Below the pieces are notes generated by a model, which did no database searches, was not told where the DNA came from, and was given only the letters and a program-made list of their open reading frames with translations. A program made the translations under genes and the position numbers. From Achromobacter insuavis (GTDB taxonomy: Bacteria > Pseudomonadota > Gammaproteobacteria > Burkholderiales > Burkholderiaceae_B): a stretch of 64,000 nucleotides of DNA. This document shows positions 1 to 8,878 of this stretch, one piece after another (the first letter of the stretch is position 1; each line of letters opens with the position of its first letter). Location: NCBI RefSeq assembly GCF_902859645.1, contig NZ_CADIJR010000006.1, positions 1 through 64,000 of the forward strand. Reading direction: 5' to 3'.

Positions 1-1644
1 CGCGCCCGCGCGCTGCGCGACACGCACGCCGCCGCCGCCGAACAGGCGCGCCAGCGGGTCGCCGCGGTGCAGGCGGTGGCCGACCGCCGCGACCTCGAAC
101 ACCAGCTCGGCCAGCTGGCGCGCGACATCGAACGCCTGGACGGCGCGCTCGAAGAAGCCACCCGCCTGATCGAGCAGGGGTCGACCTTGAAGGCCGAGGC
201 CGTGCGCATCGAAATCGCCGACGCCGACATCCTGGCCTTGCGCAAGAGCGAACGCGCGCTGGGCGACCTGCAACTGCGCCAGCAGGCCATCGCCACGCGC
301 CTGTCGTATGCGCTCGATGCGGGCCGCGAGGTCCGGCTCGATGGCGCCACGCTGGTCGGCAGCGGCGAGTTGTTGCTGACCGCCGCGGCCGAACTCGAGC
401 TGCCCGGCCTGGGCCGGCTGCGCATCGCGCCGGGCGGCCAGGACCTGCCGGCGCTCAAGCGCGAACTGGCCGACATGCAGGCGGCCAGCGCGGCCTTGCT
501 GTCGCGCCTGGGCGTGGCCCACGCGGCCGAGGCCGAGGAACGCCACGCGCGCGGCATCGCCTTGCAGCGCGAACTCGAAGCCATGCGCAAGACGCTGGCG
601 ATCCATGCGCCCAAAGGCGTGGACGCATTGCGCGGCCAACGCAACGAAGCCCAGGCGCGGCGCGCGCAACTGGCCGAGCGATTGGCATTGCTGCCGCCGG
701 CGGCGGAGGCGGACGACGTCGATGCGCCCGCCGCGCGCCAGGCGTTGCGCGATGCCGAGGCCAGCGCGGCGCAGGCCGAGCAGGACCTGGCGGCCGCGCA
801 GCGCGCGCTGGATGCCGACAGCGCCCGTGCCCAGTTGCTCGAAACCCAGGCCGCCGCGCGCGGCGCCGACCTGCAATCGGCGGAACGCACGACGCAGCGC
901 CAGGCCCGCGCCGGCCGGCTGGCCGAGGCCCGCAGCGGCCACGACCTGCTCGAACAACGCCTGCGCCAGGCGCAGGCCGCCCTGGAAGCGTTGCGGCCGG
1001 AACTGCTGGAGCAGGACGCGCAGCGCTACGAAAAGTCCGCCGCCATCGAACGCGACGCCCAGCACAAGCGCCACAGCGAGATCCAGCAGTTGCTGGGCAA
1101 GCTGGAGCAGGCCGGCGCGCAGGGCCTGGGCGAACGCTTGTCCGAGGCCGAGGCCGCCTGCGAGCGCCTGCAGCGCCGCCGCGACGAATTCCAGCGCCGC
1201 GCGCAGGCGCTGGAGCTGCTGTCCACCTTGCTGGCCGGCAAGCGCGACGCCGCCACCCAGCGGCTGCAGGCGCCGCTGGCGCGCCGCCTGAGCCACTACC
1301 TGGCGCTGCTGTTCCCCGAGTCCGCGCTGCGCCTGGACGAGGCGCTGCTGCCCGCGGCCCTGCAACGCGCGGGCGGCGAGGATCCGCTGGACGCGCTCAG
1401 CTTCGGCACGCGCGAACAATTGGGCATCCTGGCGCGCTTCGCCTACGCCGACCTGCTGCGCGAGGCCGGACGGCCGACGCTGCTGTTGTTGGACGATGCG
1501 CTGGTGCACACCGACGACGACCGCCGCGACCTGATGAAGCGCGCGTTGTTCGATGCCGCCACGCGCCACCAGATCCTGATGTTCACCTGCCATGGCGAGG
1601 CCTGGCGCGACCTCGGCGTCGAGCAGCGCCGCATCGGCGCTTGA
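1..1644 (+). CDS. SMC/RecN-like coiled-coil ATPase (YhaN type), 3' part only
   Basis: The frame is open from the first base, so the start and the Walker A motif lie upstream of the window. The visible 547 residues are a long Ala/Arg/Glu/Gln-rich coiled coil followed by an ABC-type ATPase tail. That tail has a signature-like stretch SFGTREQLGILARFAYADLL and, about 20 residues later, a Walker B motif LLLLDDALVHTDDDR. This half-signature plus Walker B after a coiled coil is the C-terminal lobe of SMC/SbcC/RecN-type ATPases; the family that fits best is the YhaN/AAA_27 group, usually paired with an upstream SbcD-like phosphoesterase. A role in DNA end processing or repair is inferred from the family. 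The partner gene is not in the window. Confidence 0.8.
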   Translation, partial: RARALRDTHAAAAEQARQRVAAVQAVADRRDLEHQLGQLARDIERLDGALEEATRLIEQGSTLKAEAVRIEIADADILALRKSERALGDLQLRQQAIATRLSYALDAGREVRLDGATLVGSGELLLTAAAELELPGLGRLRIAPGGQDLPALKRELADMQAASAALLSRLGVAHAAEAEERHARGIALQRELEAMRKTLAIHAPKGVDALRGQRNEAQARRAQLAERLALLPPAAEADDVDAPAARQALRDAEASAAQAEQDLAAAQRALDADSARAQLLETQAAARGADLQSAERTTQRQARAGRLAEARSGHDLLEQRLRQAQAALEALRPELLEQDAQRYEKSAAIERDAQHKRHSEIQQLLGKLEQAGAQGLGERLSEAEAACERLQRRRDEFQRRAQALELLSTLLAGKRDAATQRLQAPLARRLSHYLALLFPESALRLDEALLPAALQRAGGEDPLDALSFGTREQLGILARFAYADLLREAGRPTLLLLDDALVHTDDDRRDLMKRALFDAATRHQILMFTCHGEAWRDLGVEQRRIGA

Positions 1645-1672
1645 CGCTGGCGCGCCGCGCCGGTAGCCTACA

Positions 1673-1692
1673 CGGGTTCATCACCGAACCCG
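1673..1692 (+). promoter_or_regulatory. 7-bp hairpin just after the ATPase gene
   Basis: CGGGTTC (1673-1679) and GAACCCG (1686-1692) are perfect complements around a 6-nt loop. There is no T-run, so it is a weak terminator at best. It could instead be the first stem of the leader of the small reading frame that starts at 1704. Confidence 0.35.
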
Positions 1693-1703
1693 ACGCGCTT
1701 CAC

Positions 1704-1913
1704 ATGCCCGACTTCACGCCTTCCGCCGAATCCGCCTTCGCTGCCCGCGCAGCCGGCGCCGGCGTGCGCGCAAGCCTGCGGCACGGCGTGTCGCCTCCCG
1801 TTGTTTCTCCTGTCGTCTCGACGGTCGTATCGCCGCCGGTGGCTTCGCCGCCGTGCGATGTCGTCGTCGGTGTCGCGGGCGCCTATCCGCCCGTGGTCGC
1901 CGTCGTCGGCTGA
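1704..1913 (+). CDS. Small Val/Ser/Pro-rich reading frame, possible leader peptide
   Basis: An ATG at 1704 opens a 69-codon frame ending at the TGA of 1911-1913. Of the last 42 residues, 16 are Val, 9 Pro and 5 Ser, with the pattern PPVVSPVVSTVVSPP and later CDVVVGV and YPPVVAVVG. Several codons are unusual for this GC-rich genome (GTT GTT TCT CCT). Val-rich short frames serve as attenuator leaders in ilv-type operons (ivbL of E. coli is the model), and Pro-Pro pairs stall ribosomes. The next gene, 170 bp downstream, is an EamA exporter, a family that includes amino-acid exporters. I found no clear Shine-Dalgarno sequence and no convincing terminator after it, so this may be a chance frame. 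Confidence 0.3.
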   Translation: MPDFTPSAESAFAARAAGAGVRASLRHGVSPPVVSPVVSTVVSPPVASPPCDVVVGVAGAYPPVVAVVG

Positions 1914-2083
1914 CCGCCCCTCACTTCCCGCTCCCGCCTTACCGCCTGGATCCGCCGCGCTGATGCGCTGATGCGTTTGCGTTCGCGCCCGCCCGCCGCG
2001 CGTCCACGCCTGATCCGTTCGCGCGCCGCAAGACGCGCGCACGCCGCGGGAGCCTGTTCCATACCCGACAGGTAGAAATCTTC
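1914..2083. other. Untranslated stretch before the EamA gene
   Basis: This is a C-rich, G-poor leader in its first half. A GCGCGC...GCGCGC hairpin near 2031-2052 is the only dyad noticed; it has no T-run. A purine-rich AGGTAGAA lies just before the ATG at 2084 and can serve as ribosome binding site. Confidence 0.3.
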
Positions 2084-2956
2084 ATGTCTTTCAATCGCAA
2101 TGCGTGGGCCGCCTACGGCTCCACTTCCTTGTTCGTGCTGCTGTGGAGCGGCGGCGCGATCTTCGCCAAATGGGGCCTGGCGCACGCCTCGGCCTTCGGC
2201 TTCCTGCTGCTGCGCTTCGTTCTGGCGCTGGCCGTGCTGCTGGTGATCTGCCTGGCACGGCGGCGCTGGCTGCCGGCTCCCGGCACGCGCGGCATCGTCG
2301 CGCTGACCGGGTTGCTGCTGATCGGCAGCTACTCCATCTGCTATCTGCTGGCGCTGGACCACGGCATCACGCCGGGCGTGCTGGCCACGCTGCTGGGGGC
2401 GCAACCCATTCTGACCCTGGCGCTGCTGGAGCGCCGCTATCCGCCCCTGCGGCTGGCGGGCCTGCTGCTGGCCCTGTGCGGACTGGCGATGGTGATGTTC
2501 CAGAGCATCGGCATGGCGCGGTTCTCGATGGCCGGCATGGCCTTCGCGTTCGCGGCGCTGGCCAGCATGACGGCGGGCGCCATCCTGCAAAAGCGCGTGC
2601 GCCAGGCGCCGATGGACGTGATGCCGCTGCAGTACGTGGTGAGCCTGGCGCTGTGCCTGCTGTTCGCGCCGTTCCAGCCGCTGCACGCGGATTGGAGCGT
2701 GGGCTTCGTGCTGCCGCTGCTGTGGATGGGCCTGGTGATCTCGGTCGGCGCGACGCTGCTGTTCTACCGCATGATCCAGTCCGGCAACCTGGTCAACGTC
2801 ACCAGCCTGTTCTACCTGGTGCCGGCCGGCACCGCGGCGCTGGACTACCTGGTGCTGGGCAACCGCCTGTCGCTGCTGAGCCTGGGCGGCATGGCCGGGA
2901 TCCTGCTGGGCCTGATGCTGGTGTTGCGCACGCCGGCTGCGCGGCCGGGCGGCTGA
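2084..2956 (+). CDS. EamA/DMT-family inner-membrane transporter
   Basis: The product has 290 residues, the normal length for ten-helix drug/metabolite transporters, and is hydrophobic throughout. It begins with a helix containing SLFVLLWSGGAIFAKWGL, the usual EamA opening in which a small-residue WSG/WG motif is followed by a charged residue, and shows the two repeated halves expected (second half from about residue 150). Family members export small metabolites, often amino acids, in exchange for protons. The substrate cannot be read from the sequence. The unusual Val-rich frame upstream (1704-1913) would fit control by an amino acid. It converges with the hexapeptide-repeat gene that ends at 3025. 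Confidence 0.85.
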   Translation: MSFNRNAWAAYGSTSLFVLLWSGGAIFAKWGLAHASAFGFLLLRFVLALAVLLVICLARRRWLPAPGTRGIVALTGLLLIGSYSICYLLALDHGITPGVLATLLGAQPILTLALLERRYPPLRLAGLLLALCGLAMVMFQSIGMARFSMAGMAFAFAALASMTAGAILQKRVRQAPMDVMPLQYVVSLALCLLFAPFQPLHADWSVGFVLPLLWMGLVISVGATLLFYRMIQSGNLVNVTSLFYLVPAGTAALDYLVLGNRLSLLSLGGMAGILLGLMLVLRTPAARPGG

Positions 2957-3024
2957 CATCTGCCGGGGTGGGGCTGATTGCCGCGCGGCCCGTCGCGCCA
3001 GGCGTTGCGACGGCGCTGTACGTG

Positions 3025-3906
3025 CTACGCGTGCGCGGTCTCTTCCTGGCCGGCCCAGTGGCCGCTGACCAGTTGCGCCGGCCGTTCGCGGGCCTGGACC
3101 CGGGCGCAGACCGCCCAGGCGTCCAGGCGCACGTTCAGGCCGGCATAGACGCCGTGGCCGTCGCCGGCCTCGATCCGGCCGTTGGCCTGCACGCCTTCGC
3201 CGGCGCGGATCGAGCCGTCGGCGCGGATGTCTTCGCCGGCGATCAGGCCCCAGCCCGCGGCCAGGTGGCCGCCGCAGGCGATGGCGGCGCCGGCCTGGAT
3301 GCCGCAGGCGGCATCGATGTCCTTGGCGGCCTGCACGCCGCCGCCGGCCTTGATGCCCTGGCCGCACTTGAGGGCGCCTTGCACTTGCACGTCCTGGCCG
3401 GCCCGCAGGTGGCCGGTCACGGCCAGATCCTGGCCCGCGCAGATGTCCCACTTGGCGCGCAGGTTGCCGCGGCAGTCGAAGGCGGCGGCGACCTCGATGC
3501 CCCATTCGGCGGACACGTCGCCGCCCGCGCGCAGGTCGCCGGCGCTGGCGATGTTGGCGCCGGCAATGATGTTCTCGCCCGCCACGATCGATTCGCCGGC
3601 GCGGATGCCGCCGCCGGTGACGATGCTGCGCCCGGCCCGCACCACGCTGTCGACGTTGATGCCCATGCGCACCTCCAGCGTGCCGGCGAAGACGATGGCG
3701 TGGGCGTCGAGCGTGTCCAGCTTCAGCACGGCGTCGGTCGGACCGAACTGATCCAGCAGCCAGCAGGCGTCACCTACGCGCCCGTCGGCCACCAGGGCAT
3801 CGAGGACGGCCTGGTAGTCCCCCTGTCCGTTGTGGTCGCGCAGGAACCATTTGTAGCCGCCCGCGCAGGGGTTCTTGGCTTTGACGAATTTCTTGGTGAG
3901 TTGCAT
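3025..3906 (-). CDS. Hexapeptide-repeat beta-helix protein of unknown function
   Basis: I chose the ATG at 3906 (MQLTKKFVKA; 293 residues) over an in-frame TTG at 3921. Residues 1-70 form a compact N-terminal region with KNPCAGGYKWFLRD and WLLDQFGPTDAVL. From about residue 90 to 245 the chain can be cut into 26 consecutive six-residue units with small residues at positions 2-3 and Ile, Leu or Val at position 6 (RAGRSI, RAGESI, VAGENI, IAGANI, and so on). Only one later unit, EAGDGHGV, is longer. Such a period predicts a beta-helix of roughly eight to nine turns, as in left-handed hexapeptide helices or bactofilin-like polymers. There is no signal peptide and no transferase catalytic region is recognisable, so the protein is probably cytoplasmic. 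Function unknown. Confidence 0.7.
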   Translation of the reverse strand: MQLTKKFVKAKNPCAGGYKWFLRDHNGQGDYQAVLDALVADGRVGDACWLLDQFGPTDAVLKLDTLDAHAIVFAGTLEVRMGINVDSVVRAGRSIVTGGGIRAGESIVAGENIIAGANIASAGDLRAGGDVSAEWGIEVAAAFDCRGNLRAKWDICAGQDLAVTGHLRAGQDVQVQGALKCGQGIKAGGGVQAAKDIDAACGIQAGAAIACGGHLAAGWGLIAGEDIRADGSIRAGEGVQANGRIEAGDGHGVYAGLNVRLDAWAVCARVQARERPAQLVSGHWAGQEETAHA

Positions 3907-4109
3907 GGCGTTCGGTGGCAATCAAGGCGTGGTGCCGCCCGCCGGTCATAGTCGGCGCGCGGACGGAAAACGTGGCAAGACCGCCCGGCCATGCGGCAGG
4001 GCGGTCGCGCCGGCCGGCCTCGAACCGCGCCGCGCGCAACAAAGGTACGGGCGTGCAGGCGGCCGGCGGCGGGCCGGTGACGGAAAGCGGGAAGGGGGGA
4101 TGCCGGCGA
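3907..4109. other. Gene-free stretch with one GC hairpin
   Basis: GACCGCCC (3979-3986) pairs perfectly with GGGCGGTC (3999-4006) across a 12-nt loop. No T-run follows on either strand. Nothing else is recognisable here. Confidence 0.4.
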
Positions 4110-4265
4110 TTAGCCGGGCTTGGAACGCGCGTAGGCGGAACGCGCGGCGACTTCCTGCGAGCTCAACAGGGTCGAGCGCAGGGCGCAAAGCACGCAAGCG
4201 GTGTCGGAAGGATGGGAGAAATCGATTCGCACGGACGAAATGGTAGCAGAGCGCGGGCGCGTCAT
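4110..4265 (-). CDS. Possible 51-residue hypothetical protein
   Basis: An ATG at 4265 opens a short frame reading MTRPRSATISSVRIDFSHPS and later DTACVLCALRST and RSAYARSKPG. Its codon use (GC-ending but not extreme, with TCT, ATT, CTT) differs from the random shadow frames around it, and it contains a CVLC pair. I recognise no family and see only a weak ribosome binding site. It may be real or may be chance; it lies between the repeat protein gene and the Bug gene on the same strand. Confidence 0.3.
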   Translation of the reverse strand: MTRPRSATISSVRIDFSHPSDTACVLCALRSTLLSSQEVAARSAYARSKPG

Positions 4266-4423
4266 CTGCCCGGCGATCGCCGATGTGGCGTGGGACTGTC
4301 CGAATCTGGCGCCGCGCAGGGTGCGCATTGTGCCGGCGGCCTCGGAAAGGGCCCGCCGGCACGGCGTGGCGGCGGGCAGACGGACTGGAGCCCGGGTCAC
4401 GCGGCGAGGCCGCGCGACAAGCC

Positions 4424-5410
4424 TCAGTTCGTCGACTGGATGTTGCGTTCCTTGGCGATGCGCTGGCGCAGCTCCAGTTCGCGCTTGATCTGGGCGGCGT
4501 ATTCGGCCGGCGTGTTGCCGTCGACCAGCGAGCCGCCGTCGGCCAGGCGCTGGATGATCTTGGGATCCTTCAGCGCCTTGACGGTGGCGTCGTGGATGCG
4601 GTCGATCACCGCCTGCGGCGTGCCGGCGGGGGCGACCAGGCCGTACCAGGCCATGTTGTCCATTTCCGGCAGGCCGCCTTCGGAGAACGTGGGCACGTCC
4701 GGCAGGGTGGGCAGGCGCTTGGGCGCGGCCACGGCCAGGGCGCGCAGCTTGCCGGCCTGGATGTGGGGCATGGACGAGGGCAGGTTGTCGAACTGGGCGT
4801 TGACCTGGCCGGCGATGACGTCGTTCAGGGCGGGGCCCGAGCCGCGGTAGGGCACGTGCACCATGTCGGTCTTGGTGAGCGACTTGAACAGCTCGCCGTC
4901 CAGGTGGCCGATGCCGCCGGCGCCGGACGAGGCGTAGCTGTACTTGCCCGGGTTGGCCTTGAGCAGGGCGATGAACTCGGCCATGGTCTTGGCCGGGACG
5001 GCCGGGTTGACCGTCAGCACGTTGGGCACGTTCACCATGTTGGTGATGGGCGCGAAGTCCTTGAGCGGGTTGTAGGGGTTCTTGGGGTTGGTGGCCGGGT
5101 TGGTGGCCATGGTGCTGACGGTGGCCACGCCCAGCGTGTAGCCGTCCGGGGCGGAACGGACCAGCGCGTCGGCGCCGATCGAGCCGCCGCCGCCGCCGCG
5201 GTTTTCCACCACCACGGCCTGGCCGAGTTCGCGGCCCAGGCCTTCGGCCACCACGCGGGCGACGATGTCGGTGGTGCCGCCGGCCGCGAACGGCACGATC
5301 AGGCGGATGGGTTTGTTGGGGTAGGCGTCAGCGGCGTGCGCGGCGCCGCTGAGGCAGAGGCCGGCGAGGGCGGTGGCCAGGACGGCCTTGGCTTGGGACA
5401 GCACGGTCAA
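4424..5410 (-). CDS. Bug-family (TctC) periplasmic tripartite-tricarboxylate binding protein
   Basis: The mature part begins ADAYPNKPIRLIVPFAAGGT, the hallmark opening of Bug receptors (YPxxPIRxIVPFxxGGxxD), and the 328-residue length is standard. A signal peptide runs from LSQAKAVLATALAGLCLSGA to the AHA cleavage site. No ATG fits. The start is TTG at 5410, six bases after GGAGAA, or GTG at 5404. Bug proteins bind carboxylates and other small organic acids and are greatly expanded in Bordetella, Achromobacter and Cupriavidus, where many lie without membrane partners. No tctAB genes are adjacent, so this one is an orphan receptor. The ligand is not predictable. Confidence 0.9.
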   Translation of the reverse strand: MTVLSQAKAVLATALAGLCLSGAAHAADAYPNKPIRLIVPFAAGGTTDIVARVVAEGLGRELGQAVVVENRGGGGGSIGADALVRSAPDGYTLGVATVSTMATNPATNPKNPYNPLKDFAPITNMVNVPNVLTVNPAVPAKTMAEFIALLKANPGKYSYASSGAGGIGHLDGELFKSLTKTDMVHVPYRGSGPALNDVIAGQVNAQFDNLPSSMPHIQAGKLRALAVAAPKRLPTLPDVPTFSEGGLPEMDNMAWYGLVAPAGTPQAVIDRIHDATVKALKDPKIIQRLADGGSLVDGNTPAEYAAQIKRELELRQRIAKERNIQSTN

Positions 5411-5515
5411 GAGTCTTCTCCATATTATTGAAATCCGAGCCGGCCGGCTTCGTTGGCCGGCGTCGGTGAAGCGCGCCGGACCCGGATGCCGGCCGGCCGT
5501 CGCTTCGTGGGCGCC

Positions 5516-5544
5516 ATTCCACACAGTTATATGGAACCGGTCAA
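5516..5544 (-). promoter_or_regulatory. Possible promoter of the Bug gene
   Basis: Reading leftward, TTGACC (5539-5544) is separated by 17 bp from TGGAAT (5516-5521). The -35 match is good and the -10 match is four of six. It lies about 105 bp before the start codon. Confidence 0.35.
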
Positions 5545-5736
5545 TCGGTATTCCCCCTGCGTTCCGTGTGGGTATTTTTACCCCGGCGGAAGCCGGCCCG
5601 AAGCGCGACGATGACGCAAAAAAACGTATGCTGACAAGAACTTGAACGAAATTGGGGCCGGTCATCGATGCGTAATGATTGCGCAGCGATCATGTCGTCA
5701 TCCCCCAGGTACGCGCATAAATCTCTGCATAACTTA

Positions 5737-5784
5737 CAAGAATCTGATATTTTTCGGATGAGATTCTTGGCCGGTCTTGCAAGA
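5737..5784. promoter_or_regulatory. Cluster of four CAAGA half-sites before the antiporter operon
   Basis: CAAGAATCT (5737-5745) and AGATTCTTG (5761-5769) are perfect 9-bp inverted repeats around a 15-bp AT-rich spacer. Six bases further on, TCTTGCAAGA (5775-5784) is a 10-bp palindrome made of the same CAAGA core. The region between the Bug gene and phaAB (5411-5962, 552 bp) is otherwise without recognisable genes and is the most AT-rich part nearby. The arrangement looks like a multi-site operator for a dimeric regulator, or an RNA structure in the operon leader. No known motif is matched. Confidence 0.5.
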
Positions 5785-5962
5785 AAACTATTGCGTTTGT
5801 TTCTGTCCGCGCCGTTCAATGGGCGTTGGTTGATGTCCCCGCGGGGCAACGTGTAGTGCAGCGACGCACCGGGCCAGGGTTCCGTCCGTTTTTCAATCCC
5901 CGGTCTGTTTCGTCTCTCGCTGCTGCGCTGGCGGGAGGGGGCCCGGACATTCTCGGAACGCC

Positions 5963-8878
5963 ATGTCGCTGATACTGATCCTCGCTCTGCCGTTCGCCGG
6001 CAGCCTGTGCGCCGCGCTGCTGCCTTCCAACGCCCGCAATGCCGAGGCCTGGTTGGCGGGCATCATCGCCCTGGCCTGCGCGGTTCTGGTCGCCAGTCTC
6101 TATCCGCAGGTCGCCGGCGGCGGCGTGGTCCGCGTCGACATTCCCTGGGCGCCCGCCCTGGGCCTGCAGTTCACCCTGCGCATGGACGGCTACGCCTGGC
6201 TGTTCGCGCTGATCGTCTCGGGCATGGGCGCGCTGGTGGTGCTGTACGCGCGCTACTACATGTCGCCGGAAGACCCGGTGCCGCGCTTCTTCTCGTTCTT
6301 CCAGGCCTTCATGGCCGCCATGCTCGGCGTGGTGCTGTCGGGCAACCTGATCCAGCTGGTCATGTTCTGGGAAATGACCAGCCTGGCTTCTTTCATGCTG
6401 ATCGCCTACTGGCACCACCGCCTGGACGCCCGCCGCGGCGCGCGCATGGCGCTGACGGTGACCGGCGCCGGCGGGCTTTGCCTGCTGGCCGGGGTGCTGA
6501 TCCTGGGCCACATCGTCGGCAGCTACGACATGGACCGCGTGCTGGCCGCCGGCGACGTGGTGCGCGCCGACCCCTGGTATCCGGCCGTGCTGGTGCTGGT
6601 GGCGCTGGGCGCGCTGACCAAGAGCGCGCAGTTCCCGTTCCATTTCTGGCTGCCCAACGCCATGGCCGCGCCCACGCCGGTGTCGGCCTACCTGCACTCG
6701 GCCACCATGGTGAAGGCCGGCGTGTTCCTGCTGGCGCGTTTCTGGCCGGTGCTGTCCGGCACCGACGAGTGGTTCTGGATCATCGGCGGCGCCGGGCTGA
6801 TCACGCTGGTGCTGGGCGGTTACGCCGCCATCTTCCAGCAGGACATGAAGGGGGTGCTGGCGTATTCGACCATCAGCCACCTCGGCCTGATCACGCTGCT
6901 GCTGGGGCTGAACAGCTCGCTGGCGCTGGTGGCGGCGGTGTTCCACATGGTCAACCACGCCACCTTCAAGGCCTCGCTGTTCATGGCGGCCGGCATCGTC
7001 GACCACGAGACCGGCACGCGCGACCTGAGCCGGCTGTCCGGGCTGTACAAGGCCATGCCGATCACGGCCACGCTGGCCATGGTGGCGGCGGCCTCGATGG
7101 CCGGGGTGCCGCTGCTCAACGGCTTCATCTCCAAGGAAATGTTCTTCGCCGAGACCACCTTCGTCAGCGGCGACTGGATCACCAAGGTGGGCCTGCCGCT
7201 GGCGGCCACGGTGGCGGGGGCCTTCAGCGTGGCCTATTCGCTGCGCTTCATCCTGCAGGTGTTCTTCGGCCCGCCGGCCACCGACCTGCCGCGCGCGCCG
7301 CATGAGCCGCCCGGCTGGATGCTGCTGCCCAGCGGCCTGCTGGTGCTGATGTGCCTGGTGGTGGGCATCCTGCCGGGCGTGACGCTCGGCCCGTTCCTGG
7401 CCACCGCCGCGCAGAGCATCCTGGGCGCCGATATGCCCGAATACAGCCTGGCCGTGTGGCACGGCGTCAACCTGCCGCTGGTGATGAGCTTCGTGGCCAT
7501 GACCTCGGGCGTCATCCTGTACCTGGCGCTGCGCGCGCACCAGCGCGCCAACCCCGGCCGGGTGCCGTTCATCTACCGCCTGGACGGCCGCCGCTCGTTC
7601 GAGACGCTGCTCGACGGCTCCAGCGTCGCCGCCGCCTGGCTGCTGCGCTGGCTGGCCTCGTCGCGCCTGCAGGTGCAGATGCTGCTGATCGTGCTGGGCA
7701 CGCTGTTCGTGGCCTGGCTGCCGTTGCGGGCAGGCGGCTGGCTGGAAGGCGCCGGCCGTCCGGCCGCGGTCGATCCGGCCTTCGCCCTGCTGTGGCTGGT
7801 GGGCTGCGTCTGCGCCGTGGCCGCGGCCTACCAGGCCAAGTACCACCGCCTGGCGTCGCTGGCGCTGGCCGGCGGCGCGGGCCTGGTGACCTGTCTCACG
7901 TTCGTCTGGTTCTCGGCGCCCGACCTGGCGCTGACGCAGCTGTCGGTCGAGGTGGTGACGCTGGTGCTGCTGCTGCTCGGCCTGCGCTGGCTGCCGCGCC
8001 GCATCGAGCAGGACGAGGACGAGGGCCTGGGGGCGACCCTGCGCGCCCGCGGCCGCCGCCTGCGCGACCTGCTGATGGCCACCGCCGCCGGCACCGGCAT
8101 GGCGGCGCTGGCGTACGCGGTGCTGGTGCGGCCGCAGACCGACACGATCTCCTCGTATTTCGTCGACCGCGCGCTGCCCGACGGCGGCGGCACCAACGTG
8201 GTCAACGTGATCCTGGTGGACTTCCGCGGCTTCGATACCTTTGGCGAAATCACGGTGCTGGGCATCGTGGCGCTGACGGTGTACGCGCTGCTGCGCCGCT
8301 TCCGGCCGGCCGCCGAGAGCGCCGACCTGCCGCGCCAGCAGATCGACCAGGACGGCCCGGTGCCGGCCGCGCCGGACATCAAGACGATCGTGCCGACCGG
8401 CCCGATGATGGTGCCGACGGTGCTGGTGCGCCTGCTGCTGCCGACCGCGGCGCTGATTTCCGTGTACTTCCTGCTGCGCGGCCACAACCAGCCCGGCGGC
8501 GGCTTCGTGGGCGGGCTGATCTTCGCCACGGCCGTGATCCTGCAGTACATGGTGGGCGGGGTCTACTGGGTCGAGTCGCGCAGCCGGCTGAACCCGCAGA
8601 ACTGGATCGGCATCGGCCTGCTGTTCGCCGGCACGGCGGCGGTGACGGCCTGGCTCGCCTACAAACCGTTCCTGGCCGCGCTGGCCTGGGACATCGCCTT
8701 GCCGCTGGTGGGACACGTGCACCTGTCCAGCGTGCTGCTGTTCGACCTCGGCGTCTACATGCTGGTGGTCGGGTCCACCGTGCTGGTGCTGGTGGCGCTG
8801 GCCCACCAATCGCTGCGCGCACAACGCAAGGCTGCCGCCGAAAGCCAGGCGGCCGCCGCACAAACGGGGGAAGCCTGA
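5963..8878 (+). CDS. phaAB: Monovalent cation/proton antiporter subunit AB (PhaAB/MrpA-MrpB fusion)
   Basis: The 971 residues comprise an NADH-dehydrogenase-subunit-5-like antiporter core, then DUF4040/MbhE-like helices, then a MrpB domain in roughly the last 140 residues ([15 protein letters not shown]). Mrp complexes exchange Na+ or K+ for protons at the inner membrane. The essential MrpA acidic residue is seen in [10 protein letters not shown] (Glu near 137), and the lysine in [15 protein letters not shown] (near 219). Fusion of A and B defines the group 2 (six-gene) type, as in Sinorhizobium pha. It is the first gene of an operon whose six members overlap by 1-4 bp, except that F and G also overlap at ATGA, so translation is coupled throughout. 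Confidence 0.95.
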   Translation: MSLILILALPFAGSLCAALLPSNARNAEAWLAGIIALACAVLVASLYPQVAGGGVVRVDIPWAPALGLQFTLRMDGYAWLFALIVSGMGALVVLYARYYMSPEDPVPRFFSFFQAFMAAMLGVVLSGNLIQLVMFWEMTSLASFMLIAYWHHRLDARRGARMALTVTGAGGLCLLAGVLILGHIVGSYDMDRVLAAGDVVRADPWYPAVLVLVALGALTKSAQFPFHFWLPNAMAAPTPVSAYLHSATMVKAGVFLLARFWPVLSGTDEWFWIIGGAGLITLVLGGYAAIFQQDMKGVLAYSTISHLGLITLLLGLNSSLALVAAVFHMVNHATFKASLFMAAGIVDHETGTRDLSRLSGLYKAMPITATLAMVAAASMAGVPLLNGFISKEMFFAETTFVSGDWITKVGLPLAATVAGAFSVAYSLRFILQVFFGPPATDLPRAPHEPPGWMLLPSGLLVLMCLVVGILPGVTLGPFLATAAQSILGADMPEYSLAVWHGVNLPLVMSFVAMTSGVILYLALRAHQRANPGRVPFIYRLDGRRSFETLLDGSSVAAAWLLRWLASSRLQVQMLLIVLGTLFVAWLPLRAGGWLEGAGRPAAVDPAFALLWLVGCVCAVAAAYQAKYHRLASLALAGGAGLVTCLTFVWFSAPDLALTQLSVEVVTLVLLLLGLRWLPRRIEQDEDEGLGATLRARGRRLRDLLMATAAGTGMAALAYAVLVRPQTDTISSYFVDRALPDGGGTNVVNVILVDFRGFDTFGEITVLGIVALTVYALLRRFRPAAESADLPRQQIDQDGPVPAAPDIKTIVPTGPMMVPTVLVRLLLPTAALISVYFLLRGHNQPGGGFVGGLIFATAVILQYMVGGVYWVESRSRLNPQNWIGIGLLFAGTAAVTAWLAYKPFLAALAWDIALPLVGHVHLSSVLLFDLGVYMLVVGSTVLVLVALAHQSLRAQRKAAAESQAAAAQTGEA

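Noticed and set aside
1883-3505. Long minus-strand frame opposite the EamA gene
   Set aside because: It has Gln/His/Arg-rich low complexity and runs through the C-terminal part of the repeat-protein gene in another frame. The EamA protein is clear on the plus strand.
5668-5856. 62-codon plus-strand frame before phaAB
   Set aside because: It covers the inverted-repeat cluster, has no ribosome binding site and no recognisable protein pattern. A regulatory region explains the segment better.
5816-8863. Very long open frame antisense to phaAB (about 1000 codons)
   Set aside because: It is a shadow of the GC-rich codon pattern on the other strand. The product is low-complexity His/Gln/Arg-rich and matches no family, whereas phaAB is unmistakable.
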